This document shows positions 44,423 through 52,471 of a stretch of 64,000 nucleotides of DNA, in pieces. The notes below the pieces were generated by a model. That model did not search any database. It saw only the letters and a list, made by a program, of their open reading frames with translations, and was not told the origin of the DNA. Made by a program: the position numbers and the translations under genes. The first letter of the stretch is position 1, and every line of letters begins with the position of its first letter. The stretch comes from Rathayibacter sp. Leaf185 (GTDB taxonomy: Bacteria > Actinomycetota > Actinomycetes > Actinomycetales > Microbacteriaceae): assembly GCF_001423885.1 (NCBI RefSeq), contig NZ_LMPP01000002.1, positions 194,575-258,574 of the forward strand, given 5' to 3'.

Positions 44423-45805
44423 ATGCTCCATTCGCCGCGCCGCCTTCGTCCTGCCCGGTCCTCCGGCGCGCCGCGGCTCGGTCGATTCCGCAGCACCGCG
44501 CTGGCCTCGGCCGTCCTGGCGCTCGTCGCCGGCCTCCTCGTCGCCTCGCCCGCCCAGGCGGTCGAGTACCCGTCGTGGGAGGACGTCGAGGCCGCCAAGG
44601 GCGACACCGCAGCAGCCGCCGCCCAGGTCGAGAACATCACGTCCCTCATCGCCGGCCTGCAGGACCAGGTGCAGGCGGCGCAGGAACTCGCTCAGCAGCG
44701 CGGCCAGGAGTACTTCTCGGCGCAGGAGGCGTTCGACGAGGCCGCCGATCGCGCCACCCAGCTCGAGGCGAAGGCCACAGCCAGCGCCGACGAGGCCGAT
44801 GCGGCCTCGCAGCAGGCGGGCCTGCTCGCCGCCCAGCTCTACCGCACGACCGGTACCGATCTCTCGGTCAACATCTTCCTCGACGGCCAGGGCGGCGAGG
44901 CCGACGACCTGCTGTCGAAGATCGGCAACATGTCCAAGCTCGTCGAGCGCTCGAACGCGATCTACGAGCAGGCGAGCACCTCGCGCAACACCGCCGCCTC
45001 CCTCACCGACCAGGCGAAGGTCGCGCAGACGGCCCGCGAGACCCTGCGGATCGCGGCCGAGAGCGCGCTGGCCGAGGCGACGTCGGCACAGGCGGCCTCG
45101 GAGTCGGCCCTCGCCGAGCAGCAGCAGCAGAGCATCGTGCTCGAGGAGCAGCTCGCGGCGCTGCAGGACACGGAGTCCCGCACCGTCGCCGAGTACCAGG
45201 CGGGTGTCGCCGCGCGCGAGGCCGAGCGCCAGCGCAAGCTCGCCGAGGAGGAGGCCGCACGGGTCGCGGCCGCCGAGGCCTACCGCCAGGCGCAGGCCGC
45301 CGCCGCGGCTGCTCGCCCGAGCTCCGGCAGCAACTACAGCGCCCCCGCGCCCTCCGCGGGCGGCGGTTCCACCGCAGTGAACGACTCCGGCTGGGTCCGC
45401 CCCGCCGCGGGCCGCATCACCGGGACCTTCGGTCCGCGCGGCACGATCTCGACCGGCGGCGGCTCCACCAGCAGCTCGCACCGCGGCACCGACATCGCCG
45501 GCGGCTGCGGCATCCCGATCTACGCGGCGCACAGCGGAACGGTCTCGTACGCGGGCCCCAACGGCACCTACGGCAACTGGATCCTGCTCGAGCACGGCGA
45601 CGGCATCAGCACCGGTTACGCCCACATCGTCGCGGGCGGCATCTACGTCAGTGTCGGCCAGCGCGTCGAGGCCGGTCAGCAGATCGCGGCCGTCGGCTCG
45701 ACGGGCGCCTCCACCGGGTGCCACCTGCACTTCGAGACCCGCGTCAACGGCGTCGCCGTCGACGCTCAGCCCTTCATGGCAGCACGAGGAGTCACACTTG
45801 GTTGA
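44423..45805 (+). CDS. secreted coiled-coil M23 metallopeptidase
   Basis: This 460-aa cell-wall hydrolase has a signal peptide to about residue 45 (LVASPAQAVEYPS) and a long coiled coil (about 50-290, rich in A/E/Q). A Ser/Gly linker and a C-terminal M23 (LytM) domain follow. Zinc ligands are H353 with D357 in SHRGTDIAGG, and HLH at 434-436. It cleaves peptidoglycan cross-links during growth or separation. The coiled coil and YPSW start are shared with the next protein. GAGG stands 4 nt before the ATG. The genes overlap by 8 nt. Confidence 0.92.
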   Translation: MLHSPRRLRPARSSGAPRLGRFRSTALASAVLALVAGLLVASPAQAVEYPSWEDVEAAKGDTAAAAAQVENITSLIAGLQDQVQAAQELAQQRGQEYFSAQEAFDEAADRATQLEAKATASADEADAASQQAGLLAAQLYRTTGTDLSVNIFLDGQGGEADDLLSKIGNMSKLVERSNAIYEQASTSRNTAASLTDQAKVAQTARETLRIAAESALAEATSAQAASESALAEQQQQSIVLEEQLAALQDTESRTVAEYQAGVAAREAERQRKLAEEEAARVAAAEAYRQAQAAAAAARPSSGSNYSAPAPSAGGGSTAVNDSGWVRPAAGRITGTFGPRGTISTGGGSTSSSHRGTDIAGGCGIPIYAAHSGTVSYAGPNGTYGNWILLEHGDGISTGYAHIVAGGIYVSVGQRVEAGQQIAAVGSTGASTGCHLHFETRVNGVAVDAQPFMAARGVTLG

Positions 45806-47252
45806 CACGAAGACGACCGCCCGCAGCTTCACCCCGGCACCGCGCGAGCGGGCCTGGAAGGGCAGGCTGCCGCTGGCCGTCTCGGCCGCCTTCGCGGTGA
45901 CCGCGGTGACCGCCTCCCTCGGGCTCACGCCCGCCTCCGCCGACGACCCGAGCTACCCCTCGTGGGACGACGTGCAGAACGCGAAGACCGACGAGGCGAC
46001 GAAGCAGGCCGAGATCGACTCGATCACCAGCCTGATCGCCGGCCTGCAGACCTCGGTCGACGAGGCCTCGATCACCGCGATGAAGAAGGCCGAGGCGTGG
46101 CGCCAGGCCAAGGAGTCGCTCGACGCCGCCGCCCAGACCGTCGACGAGCTCGAGGCGCAGGCCACCGCCGCGTCGACCAAGGCCCAGACTTCCCGGATGC
46201 GCGCGGGCCTGCTGGCCGCGCACCTCTCGCGCGCCGCCGGTGGCGACCTCTCGATGAGCCTCGTCGCGAGCGGCGAGGACGCCGGTGATCTGCTCTACCA
46301 GCTCGGCGCGATGTCGCAGCTGACCGAGCAGTCGCAGAAGGTCTACGGTGACGCGCTCGCCGACAAGCAGAACGCCGAATCGCTCGGCGAGCAGGCCGAT
46401 GTGGCCGTCGCCGAGCATCAGAAGCTCTCGGACGCCGCCGATGAGGCGCGCTCGGCCGCCGATGCGGCCAACGCCTCGGCACGGGCCTCCCTCGCCGCTC
46501 AGGAGGCGAAGTCGTCGGAGCTGATCGCCCAGCTCGCGCTCCTCAAGGACTCGACGGTCGAGATCGAGACCGCCTACCTCGAGGGCGAGCAGCAGCGTCG
46601 GGCGGCTGCCGCCGAGGCCGCCGCGCAGGCGCAGGCCGAGGCCGAGGCCGCTCGGGAGGCGGCGCAGCCGGCTCAGGCCGCACCGGCCGCCGCTGCGCCC
46701 GCCGCTCCCGCGCAGCAGCCGGCTCCCGCGGCTCAGCAGCCCGCGGCGCCGCAGCCCGCTGCTCCTCCCGCGCCCGCTGCTCCGGCCGCGCCCGCTGCTC
46801 CTGTCGCCCAGCAGCCGGCTCCCGCTCCGGCCCCCGCGGCACCGGCGCCCGCCCCCGCTCCTGCCCCCGTCTCGAACACGAACAGCGTCGAGACCGCGAT
46901 CAGCTACGCGATGGCCCAGCTCGGCGAGGAGTACGTGCTCGGCGGCATGGGTCCCGACCAGTGGGACTGCTCGGGACTGACCAAGGCGTCGTACGCCTCC
47001 GCCGGCGAGTACATCGGCACCCACTCGGCGACCAACCAGTACAACCAGATGGCCGCCGAGGGCAAGCTCGTCCCCTACAGCCAGCGCCAGCGCGGCGACC
47101 TGATCTTCTGGGGCGGGAGCGGCGACTACTACCACGTCGCGATCTACCTCGGGAACGGCCAGATCATCGAGGCCGCCGACTACGGCAAGCCCGTTCGCGT
47201 CTGGCCCACCTGGGGCACCCCGACCGGCATGGTCGGCCGCCCGGCGTCCTAG
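45798..47252 (+). CDS. secreted coiled-coil NlpC/P60 endopeptidase
   Basis: TTG 45798 is the start: GAGGAG at 45786-45791 lies 6 nt before it, within the end of the M23 gene. The 484-aa product has a signal peptide (to about 50), an N-terminal coiled coil starting PSYPSWDDVQNAK, and an Ala/Pro/Gln-rich linker of about 75 residues. The NlpC/P60 domain has catalytic Cys391 in WDCSGL and His in YYHVAIYLG. It resembles RipA/CwlO-type hydrolases that split D-Glu/m-Dap or equivalent bonds. The two proteins are paralogous outside the catalytic domains. Confidence 0.92.
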   Translation: MVDTKTTARSFTPAPRERAWKGRLPLAVSAAFAVTAVTASLGLTPASADDPSYPSWDDVQNAKTDEATKQAEIDSITSLIAGLQTSVDEASITAMKKAEAWRQAKESLDAAAQTVDELEAQATAASTKAQTSRMRAGLLAAHLSRAAGGDLSMSLVASGEDAGDLLYQLGAMSQLTEQSQKVYGDALADKQNAESLGEQADVAVAEHQKLSDAADEARSAADAANASARASLAAQEAKSSELIAQLALLKDSTVEIETAYLEGEQQRRAAAAEAAAQAQAEAEAAREAAQPAQAAPAAAAPAAPAQQPAPAAQQPAAPQPAAPPAPAAPAAPAAPVAQQPAPAPAPAAPAPAPAPAPVSNTNSVETAISYAMAQLGEEYVLGGMGPDQWDCSGLTKASYASAGEYIGTHSATNQYNQMAAEGKLVPYSQRQRGDLIFWGGSGDYYHVAIYLGNGQIIEAADYGKPVRVWPTWGTPTGMVGRPAS

Positions 47253-47264
47253 ACCCGGTCGCAG

Positions 47265-47336
47265 AACGAGGGAAGCCGCTCCCGCCGAGACGTCCAGCTC
47301 GTGCTGGATCCCTCGACGGGAGCGGCTTCCCTCGTT
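47265..47336. repeat. nested intergenic palindrome, perfect 20-bp arms
   Basis: Arms 47265-47284 and 47317-47336 are perfect inverted copies. The 32-bp centre contains a TCCAGC/GCTGGA hairpin. It lies between the convergent NlpC/P60 and ppa genes. GCAG flanks both sides. Confidence 0.8.
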
Positions 47337-47351
47337 GCAGGAGGCCCGGGG

Positions 47352-47843
47352 TCAGTGACCCTCTTCGGCCAGCTTCTTGATGCCGTCCTGGATGATCTGC
47401 TCGGCCTCGGCGGCGTCGCCCCAGCCCTCGACCTTGACCCACTTGTTGGGCTCGAGGTCCTTGTAGCGCTCGAAGAAGTGCTTGATCTCGTTCTTGGTCT
47501 GCTCCGGCACGTCCCCGATGTCCTGGATGTGCTGCCAGCGCGGGTCCTTCGCGGGGACAACGACGACCTTGGCGTCGGAGCCCGCCTCGTCGCTCATGTT
47601 GAGGACGCCGACCGGGCGCACCGAGACGCCGACGCCGGGGAACACGGGGTACTCGAGCAGCACCAGCGCGTCGACGGGGTCGCCGTCGAGGCCGAGGGTG
47701 TTCTCGAAGTAGCCGTAGTCCGTCGGGTAGACGAAGGAGGTGAACAGCACGCGGTCGAGGTAGACGCGACCGGTCTCGTGGTCGACCTCGTACTTGTTGC
47801 GGCTGCCCTTGGGGATCTCTACGACGACGTCGTATGCGGCCAT
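47352..47843 (-). CDS. ppa: inorganic pyrophosphatase
   Basis: This 163-aa family I soluble pyrophosphatase hydrolyses PPi to phosphate. The metal-binding signature [11 protein letters not shown] is present, along with [23 protein letters not shown] and [17 protein letters not shown] stands 5 nt before the ATG at 47843. It is divergent from tilS. Confidence 0.96.
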   Translation of the reverse strand: MAAYDVVVEIPKGSRNKYEVDHETGRVYLDRVLFTSFVYPTDYGYFENTLGLDGDPVDALVLLEYPVFPGVGVSVRPVGVLNMSDEAGSDAKVVVVPAKDPRWQHIQDIGDVPEQTKNEIKHFFERYKDLEPNKWVKVEGWGDAAEAEQIIQDGIKKLAEEGH

Positions 47844-47935
47844 GTTCGCTCCTTGAGTCGGTGGCGCCGTGAGCGGCGCATCGGCGGATCGGACCCGCCT
47901 CCCGAGCACTCACTCGGGGGCCGGATCGCTGGCAT

Positions 47936-47941
47936 TACGTT
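47936..47941 (+). promoter_or_regulatory. -10 box TACGTT, leaderless start of tilS
   Basis: TACGTT ends 7 nt before GTG 47949. Confidence 0.5.
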
Positions 47942-47948
47942 ACTTGAT

Positions 47949-48953
47949 GTGCCCGATCGCCCCCGCCTGACTCCTGCCGTCGCCGACATCCGCCGCGCCG
48001 TGCGCGCGAGCCTCGACGAGCTCGACCCCGGGGTGCTCGTGCTGGTCGCTCTGAGCGGGGGAGCGGACTCGCTCGCGCTCGCCTCCGCCGTCGCCTTCGA
48101 GGCGCCCCGCGGCGGTCGCCGGGCCGGCGCCGTCATCGTCGATCACGGGCTGCAGGAGGCGTCGGCCGCGATCGCGGGGCGGGCGGCCGAGCAGGCGCAC
48201 TCGCTCGGGCTCTCGCCGGTGCTCCGCGAGGTGGTGTCGGTGGCGGCCGCTTCGGGCGAGGGGGGTCCGGAGGCGGCGGCGCGCACCGCGCGGTACCGCG
48301 CCTTCGACGACGCGCTGGTCGCCACCGGCGCCGCGGCGATCCTCCTGGGCCACACCCTCGACGACCAGGCCGAGACGGTGCTGCTCGGTCTCGCGCGGGG
48401 AGCAGGTGCGGCGAGCCTGCACGGGATGGCGGTGGTCAGCGGTCCTCTGCGGAGGCCGCTCCTCGGCCTCCGCCGCGAGGCCACTCGCGCGGCGTGCGCC
48501 GATGCCGGGCTCGAGTTCTGGGACGACCCGCACAACGACGACCCCCGCTACTCGCGCGTCCGTGTGCGCCGCAGCGTGCTGCCCGTGCTCGAGGACGAGC
48601 TCGGGCCCGGCATCGCGGAGGCCCTCGCCCGCACAGCCGAGCAGCTGCGCGAGGACGGCGACGCACTCGACGCGATGGCCCTCGACTGGGCGCTCGAGCT
48701 CGTCGGCCAGAACGACGAGGGCCACGTCACCGTCGACGCCCGCGGCCTGGCCGCCGACCCGCCGGCGCTGCGGCAGCGCATCATCCGGCTGGTCGTCTCC
48801 AACGAGTTCGGAGTCTCGCTCTCGCGTGCGCAGACCCTCGCGGTCGCTGCCCTGGTCACCGACTGGCACGGCCAGAAGGGCGTCGACCTCCCGGGCGTCC
48901 TCGCCACCCGCGTGGGTCCGAGCCTCGTCTTCGCCCCCGCCGGCCCTCGCTGA
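47949..48953 (+). CDS. tilS: tRNA(Ile) lysidine synthetase
   Basis: This 334-aa N-type ATP pyrophosphatase makes lysidine at the wobble base of tRNA-Ile(CAU). The PP-loop is SGGADS at 36-41. HTLDDQAETVLLGLARGAG and PLLGLRREATRAACADAGLEFWDDPHNDDPRYSRVRVR (split) are TilS signatures. GTG 47949 is set by the -10 box; length fits actinobacterial TilS without the long C-terminal domain. The hpt gene follows 57 nt later. Confidence 0.95.
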   Translation: MPDRPRLTPAVADIRRAVRASLDELDPGVLVLVALSGGADSLALASAVAFEAPRGGRRAGAVIVDHGLQEASAAIAGRAAEQAHSLGLSPVLREVVSVAAASGEGGPEAAARTARYRAFDDALVATGAAAILLGHTLDDQAETVLLGLARGAGAASLHGMAVVSGPLRRPLLGLRREATRAACADAGLEFWDDPHNDDPRYSRVRVRRSVLPVLEDELGPGIAEALARTAEQLREDGDALDAMALDWALELVGQNDEGHVTVDARGLAADPPALRQRIIRLVVSNEFGVSLSRAQTLAVAALVTDWHGQKGVDLPGVLATRVGPSLVFAPAGPR

Positions 48954-48998
48954 TCGAGCAGCGCGCGGAGCGGGATCCGCTCCCCCCGAGCCGCCCCG

Positions 48999-49004
48999 TA
49001 GAGT
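48999..49004 (+). promoter_or_regulatory. -10 box TAGAGT, leaderless start of hpt
   Basis: TAGAGT ends 6 nt before GTG 49011. Confidence 0.6.
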
Positions 49005-49010
49005 GGCCGG

Positions 49011-49562
49011 GTGGAAGCAGCCGACATCGCCGATGACATCACCGAGGTCCTCTTCACCGAGGCCGAGATCCATGAGCGGATCCGCGGCCTCGCCCGCGCG
49101 ATCGAGCGCGACTACGCCGGCGAGAACCTCCTCATCGTCGGGGTACTGCGCGGCGCCGTGATGGTCATGGCCGACCTCGCGCGCGAGCTCAAGCTCGACA
49201 TCGTGATGGACTGGATGGCCGTCTCCTCCTACGGCAGCAGCACGAAGTCCTCCGGTGTGGTGCGGATCCTGAAGGACCTCGACACCGACATCACCGACCG
49301 CAAGGTGCTGATCGTCGAGGACATCATCGACTCCGGTCTCACGCTCTCGTGGCTGCAGGGCAACCTGCGCAGCCGCGGCGCCGAGTCCGTCGAGATCTGC
49401 GCTCTGTTCCGCAAGCCGCGCGCGGCGAAGGTCGAGGTCGACGTGGCGTACGTCGGCTTCGACATTCCCAATGACTTCGTGATCGGCTACGGCCTGGACT
49501 ACGCCGAGCGCTACCGCAACCTCCGCGATGTCGCGATCCTCGCTCCCCACGTCTACGAGTAG
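49011..49562 (+). CDS. hpt: hypoxanthine phosphoribosyltransferase
   Basis: This 183-aa purine salvage enzyme converts hypoxanthine/guanine and PRPP to IMP/GMP. The PRPP loop is VLIVEDIIDSGLTLSW, preceded by LIVGVLRGAVMVMADL and SSYGSSTKSSG. FRKPRAAKVEVDVAYVGFDIP is also typical. In related genomes hpt precedes ftsH; here an accessory block lies between them. Confidence 0.96.
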   Translation: MEAADIADDITEVLFTEAEIHERIRGLARAIERDYAGENLLIVGVLRGAVMVMADLARELKLDIVMDWMAVSSYGSSTKSSGVVRILKDLDTDITDRKVLIVEDIIDSGLTLSWLQGNLRSRGAESVEICALFRKPRAAKVEVDVAYVGFDIPNDFVIGYGLDYAERYRNLRDVAILAPHVYE

Positions 49563-50595
49563 CCGCCGCGCCGACACCGCTCAGCGGAGCCTCGAGCGGC
49601 TCTTCGGCGTGCCGGTGCTCGGGTACCACATGAGCTACCCGACCTCCCTGCGGGCCGACGCCGAGTTCAACTACTGGTGGCTCGCGCACGCCATCGACGC
49701 TCAGGTCGACGCGTTCGAGCGCACGGGAGACGCCGCGCATCTCGAGCGAGCCGAGCGCGTGCACCGCGCGATCCGCCTCCGCAACGGGGGCAGGCTCGTC
49801 AACGGCTACTTCGACGACATGATGTGGCTCGGAGGAGCACTCGCACGGCTCGGCGAGGCGACGGGGGAGCCGAGATGGCTCGACCGCGCCGACCGGCTCT
49901 GGCGCTTCGCGGTCGACCGCGGCTGGAACCTCCGCCACGGAGCGAGCCTGGCCTGGCGCCGACGGCAGCTCGACTACAAGAACGCGCCGGCGAACGGGCC
50001 GTTCGCGATCCTCGGTGCCCGGCTGGAGCGCCTCCGCCCCGCGGGCCGCGAGGAGCTCGCGCGTGCGGCCTTCGACTGGATCCACGTGCGCCTGCGAGAC
50101 GCCGGCACCGGATTCGTCGCCGACGGCATCGGCCGCGAGGGCGGCTCGGCGCGCGACGACTGGGCCTTCAGCTACAACCACGGCGTCTACATCGGAGCGG
50201 CGCTCGCCCTGCACCGGCTGCGACCCGACGCACGGCTCGTCGCGCACGCCTCCCTGACAGCCGATGACCTGCTCACCCGGCTCGCTCCGGGCGGGGTGTT
50301 CGTCGACCAGGGGACGGGGGACGGTGCTCTGTTCGGAGGCGTCGCCTACCGCCACCTGGTCGACCTGGCCACGACCGACGGAGTCGCTCCCGCGACCGCC
50401 GACCGCATCCGCCGCTTCGTCAGCGGCAGCGTCGACACCCTCTGGAGCGTGAGCGAGCGCGGAGGCCTGCTGCTCGCGGGCCCGTGCTGGGACGTGCCTG
50501 CGCGCCTCCCCGCGACGCTGTCGGCCCAGCTCGGCGCGGTGCTGGCCACGGAGGCCGCCGCCGCCCTCGCCGCGCGGTCCCTGCCGATCGAGTAG
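49528..50595 (+). CDS. GH76-family glycosidase (alpha-1,6-mannanase-like)
   Basis: This 355-aa protein has the alpha/alpha-barrel pattern of GH76, with the catalytic double Asp in YFDDMMWLGG (D96-D97) and WAFSYNHGVYIGAALALH. No signal peptide is seen, so it would be cytoplasmic, unusual for this family. ATG 49528, inside the end of hpt, is the only start upstream of the conserved TAQRSLERLFG segment. It may act on alpha-1,6-mannosyl oligosaccharides or glycolipids. Confidence 0.85.
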   Translation: MSRSSLPTSTSSRRADTAQRSLERLFGVPVLGYHMSYPTSLRADAEFNYWWLAHAIDAQVDAFERTGDAAHLERAERVHRAIRLRNGGRLVNGYFDDMMWLGGALARLGEATGEPRWLDRADRLWRFAVDRGWNLRHGASLAWRRRQLDYKNAPANGPFAILGARLERLRPAGREELARAAFDWIHVRLRDAGTGFVADGIGREGGSARDDWAFSYNHGVYIGAALALHRLRPDARLVAHASLTADDLLTRLAPGGVFVDQGTGDGALFGGVAYRHLVDLATTDGVAPATADRIRRFVSGSVDTLWSVSERGGLLLAGPCWDVPARLPATLSAQLGAVLATEAAAALAARSLPIE

Positions 50596-50751
50596 CCCGC
50601 GCCGCAGGATCCGCGTGTGTCAGGAGTCGGGGCCGGACGGCCGCGCTGCCGACGGGGTGGGTCTCGATTCGCCCCTGCAGGGCTGCTCGACGAGCAGGCG
50701 CGCAGCCAGATGCTCCTCCCGCTCGACGCGGAGCGCTCGCGCGGCGCACGC

Positions 50752-50757
50752 CAGACT
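50752..50757 (+). promoter_or_regulatory. -10-like box CAGACT, probable leaderless start
   Basis: CAGACT ends 6 nt before GTG 50764; it differs from TAnnnT at the first base. Confidence 0.35.
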
Positions 50758-50763
50758 GGGGGC

Positions 50764-51765
50764 GTGAGAGCCGAGAGAGCACGACCCGGGCGCACGGTCG
50801 CCGTCGTCATCAATCCGAGCAAGTTCGACGACGTCGGGGCCGCCGAGGACCTGGTCGCCACCGTCGCCCGCCGTCTCGGCTGGGACGAGCCGCTCTGGTT
50901 CGAGACGAGTGTCGACGACTCCGGAGCCTCGGCCGCCCGCGCGGCACTCGACGCAGGCGCGGACGTGGTCTGCGCGATGGGAGGCGACGGCACGGTCCGC
51001 GCGGTCGCCTCCGTCCTGCGCGGAACGGGGGTGCCCTACGGCCTCCTGCCCAGCGGCACCGGCAACCTGCTCGCCCGCAACCTCGGCCTCCCGCTCGGCT
51101 CGCTGGCCGAGGCGGTCGAGATCGCCCTCCTCGGGCAGGACCGCCCCATCGACGTCGGCACCGCGGTGTTCGACGACGGCGAGGAGCGCGTCTTCATGGT
51201 GATGGGCGGGGTCGGGCTCGACGCCGAGATCATGGACAAGACGGACGACGAGCTGAAGAAGAAGGTCGGCTGGGGCGCGTACGTCGCGGCGGGGGCGCCG
51301 GCGATGTTCAAGGCGGGCTTCGAGGCGACGATCACGATCGACGGGGCACCGGAGCCGTCGACCCGCTGCCTGATGGTGCTCGCGTGCAACTGCAGCTCGG
51401 TCGTGGCCAACATCGAGCTCGCGGCCGGTGCGGTGCTCGACGACGGCGATCTCGAGCTCGTCCTGCTGCGGCGCCGGTTCGGTCTGGCGCTCGATGTCGC
51501 GACCGGCAATCGCAACGGGCTCGCCTCGCTCCTGCAGTGGCCGGGCCGCGAGTTCGGGTTCGAGCTCGATCAGCCGGTGCTGGCCGAGCTCGACGGTGAC
51601 CCGGTCGGGCGCACCACGGCGGGCCGCTTCGGCGTCGACCCTGGCGCGCTGGTCGTACGGCTGCCGGTGCCGACTCCGAAGAGCCCGGGTCTCACTCCAC
51701 ACGACTCGGTGATCGTCGACACCACCTCGATCGCGACGATCGTTCCGGACGAGGAGCGCGCCTGA
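50764..51765 (+). CDS. diacylglycerol kinase-family lipid kinase
   Basis: This 333-aa protein has the DAGK catalytic domain signatures: VAVVINPSKFDD, the nucleotide-binding GGDGTVRAVASVL, and LLPSGTGNLLARNLGLP. The C-terminal half (VFMVMGGVGLDAEIMDKTDDELKKK) is typical of DgkB/YegS-type kinases. It may phosphorylate diacylglycerol or another membrane lipid. It follows a GH76 glycosidase. GTG 50764 is chosen over GTG 50617 because the CAGACT box lies between them. Confidence 0.88.
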   Translation: MRAERARPGRTVAVVINPSKFDDVGAAEDLVATVARRLGWDEPLWFETSVDDSGASAARAALDAGADVVCAMGGDGTVRAVASVLRGTGVPYGLLPSGTGNLLARNLGLPLGSLAEAVEIALLGQDRPIDVGTAVFDDGEERVFMVMGGVGLDAEIMDKTDDELKKKVGWGAYVAAGAPAMFKAGFEATITIDGAPEPSTRCLMVLACNCSSVVANIELAAGAVLDDGDLELVLLRRRFGLALDVATGNRNGLASLLQWPGREFGFELDQPVLAELDGDPVGRTTAGRFGVDPGALVVRLPVPTPKSPGLTPHDSVIVDTTSIATIVPDEERA

Positions 51766-51768
51766 CGC

Positions 51769-51812
51769 TTGCGATGATGTCTTTTACGGTTGTAAGTTAT
51801 TTACGAACGTAA
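51769..51812 (+). promoter_or_regulatory. tetR-yhgE promoter with twin TetR operators
   Basis: Two copies of TTACnnnnGTAA lie at 51784-51795 and 51801-51812, centres 17 bp apart; the second is a 12-bp perfect palindrome apart from its AA centre. They overlap and flank a -10 TAAGTT (51793-51798), with -35 TTGCGA (51769-51774) and an 18-bp spacer. This AT-rich island is unlike the surroundings. Autorepression by the adjacent TetR protein is the simplest reading. Confidence 0.65.
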
Positions 51813-51855
51813 GAGATGGGGCGCTGCCTCGACTCCCGAGGAGAAGAGGACGCCC

Positions 51856-52464
51856 GTGACCGATCCCCGGCTCACCCGTTCGCGCGAGCTGCTGACCGCG
51901 GCGATCACCACGGCTCTCGACCGCCCGGGCGACGCGCAGCCCTCGATCACCGAGCTGTGCGCCGCAGCCGGAGTCAGCCGGCCCACCTTCTACCAGCACT
52001 TCGGAGACGTCCCGTCGCTCATCGAGGCGGCCGCGGACGAGCGGATGCACGCGCTCTTCGGAGCGGTCGCCCCCGTCTCGTCGGCCGACGAGTGGGAGCC
52101 GACCGTGCCGCGCGTCGTCCACGGCCTGCTCGACGGGCTGCTCGTGCACGACGACTTCTACCGCCGCGTACTGACCGGGGGCACCGCCCGCGCGGTCCAG
52201 GAGTCGGTCGTCGCGTTCCTCGCGCGCCGGCTGCTCACGTTCTCGCCGCTCGCCGCGCGCGAGCCCGACGCCGGCGATCACGGCCGCGTCGAGCGCTTCG
52301 CCACCTTCCTCGCCGCGGGCACCACCTGGCTCGTCGTCGGCTGGCTGCTCGAGGGCGACGGGCGCCGCCCGGTCGCCGATGCCGCGTCCGACATCGCCGA
52401 GCTCCTCGTCACCGGAGTCGCGTCGCAGCGGCTCGCCGCTCTCCACTCCACCTCCGCGAAGTAG
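51856..52464 (+). CDS. TetR-family transcriptional repressor
   Basis: This 202-aa protein has an N-terminal TetR helix-turn-helix (ITELCAAAGVSRPTFYQHFGDVPSLIEAA) and an all-helical ligand domain. The HTH matches the TetR consensus well. GTG 51856 follows a GA-rich region (GAGGAGAAGAGGA). It is 8 nt upstream of the YhgE-like gene, and twin operators lie 40-70 bp upstream. It likely represses both genes until a toxic ligand is bound. Confidence 0.92.
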   Translation: MTDPRLTRSRELLTAAITTALDRPGDAQPSITELCAAAGVSRPTFYQHFGDVPSLIEAAADERMHALFGAVAPVSSADEWEPTVPRVVHGLLDGLLVHDDFYRRVLTGGTARAVQESVVAFLARRLLTFSPLAAREPDAGDHGRVERFATFLAAGTTWLVVGWLLEGDGRRPVADAASDIAELLVTGVASQRLAALHSTSAK

Positions 52465-52471
52465 AAGGACC

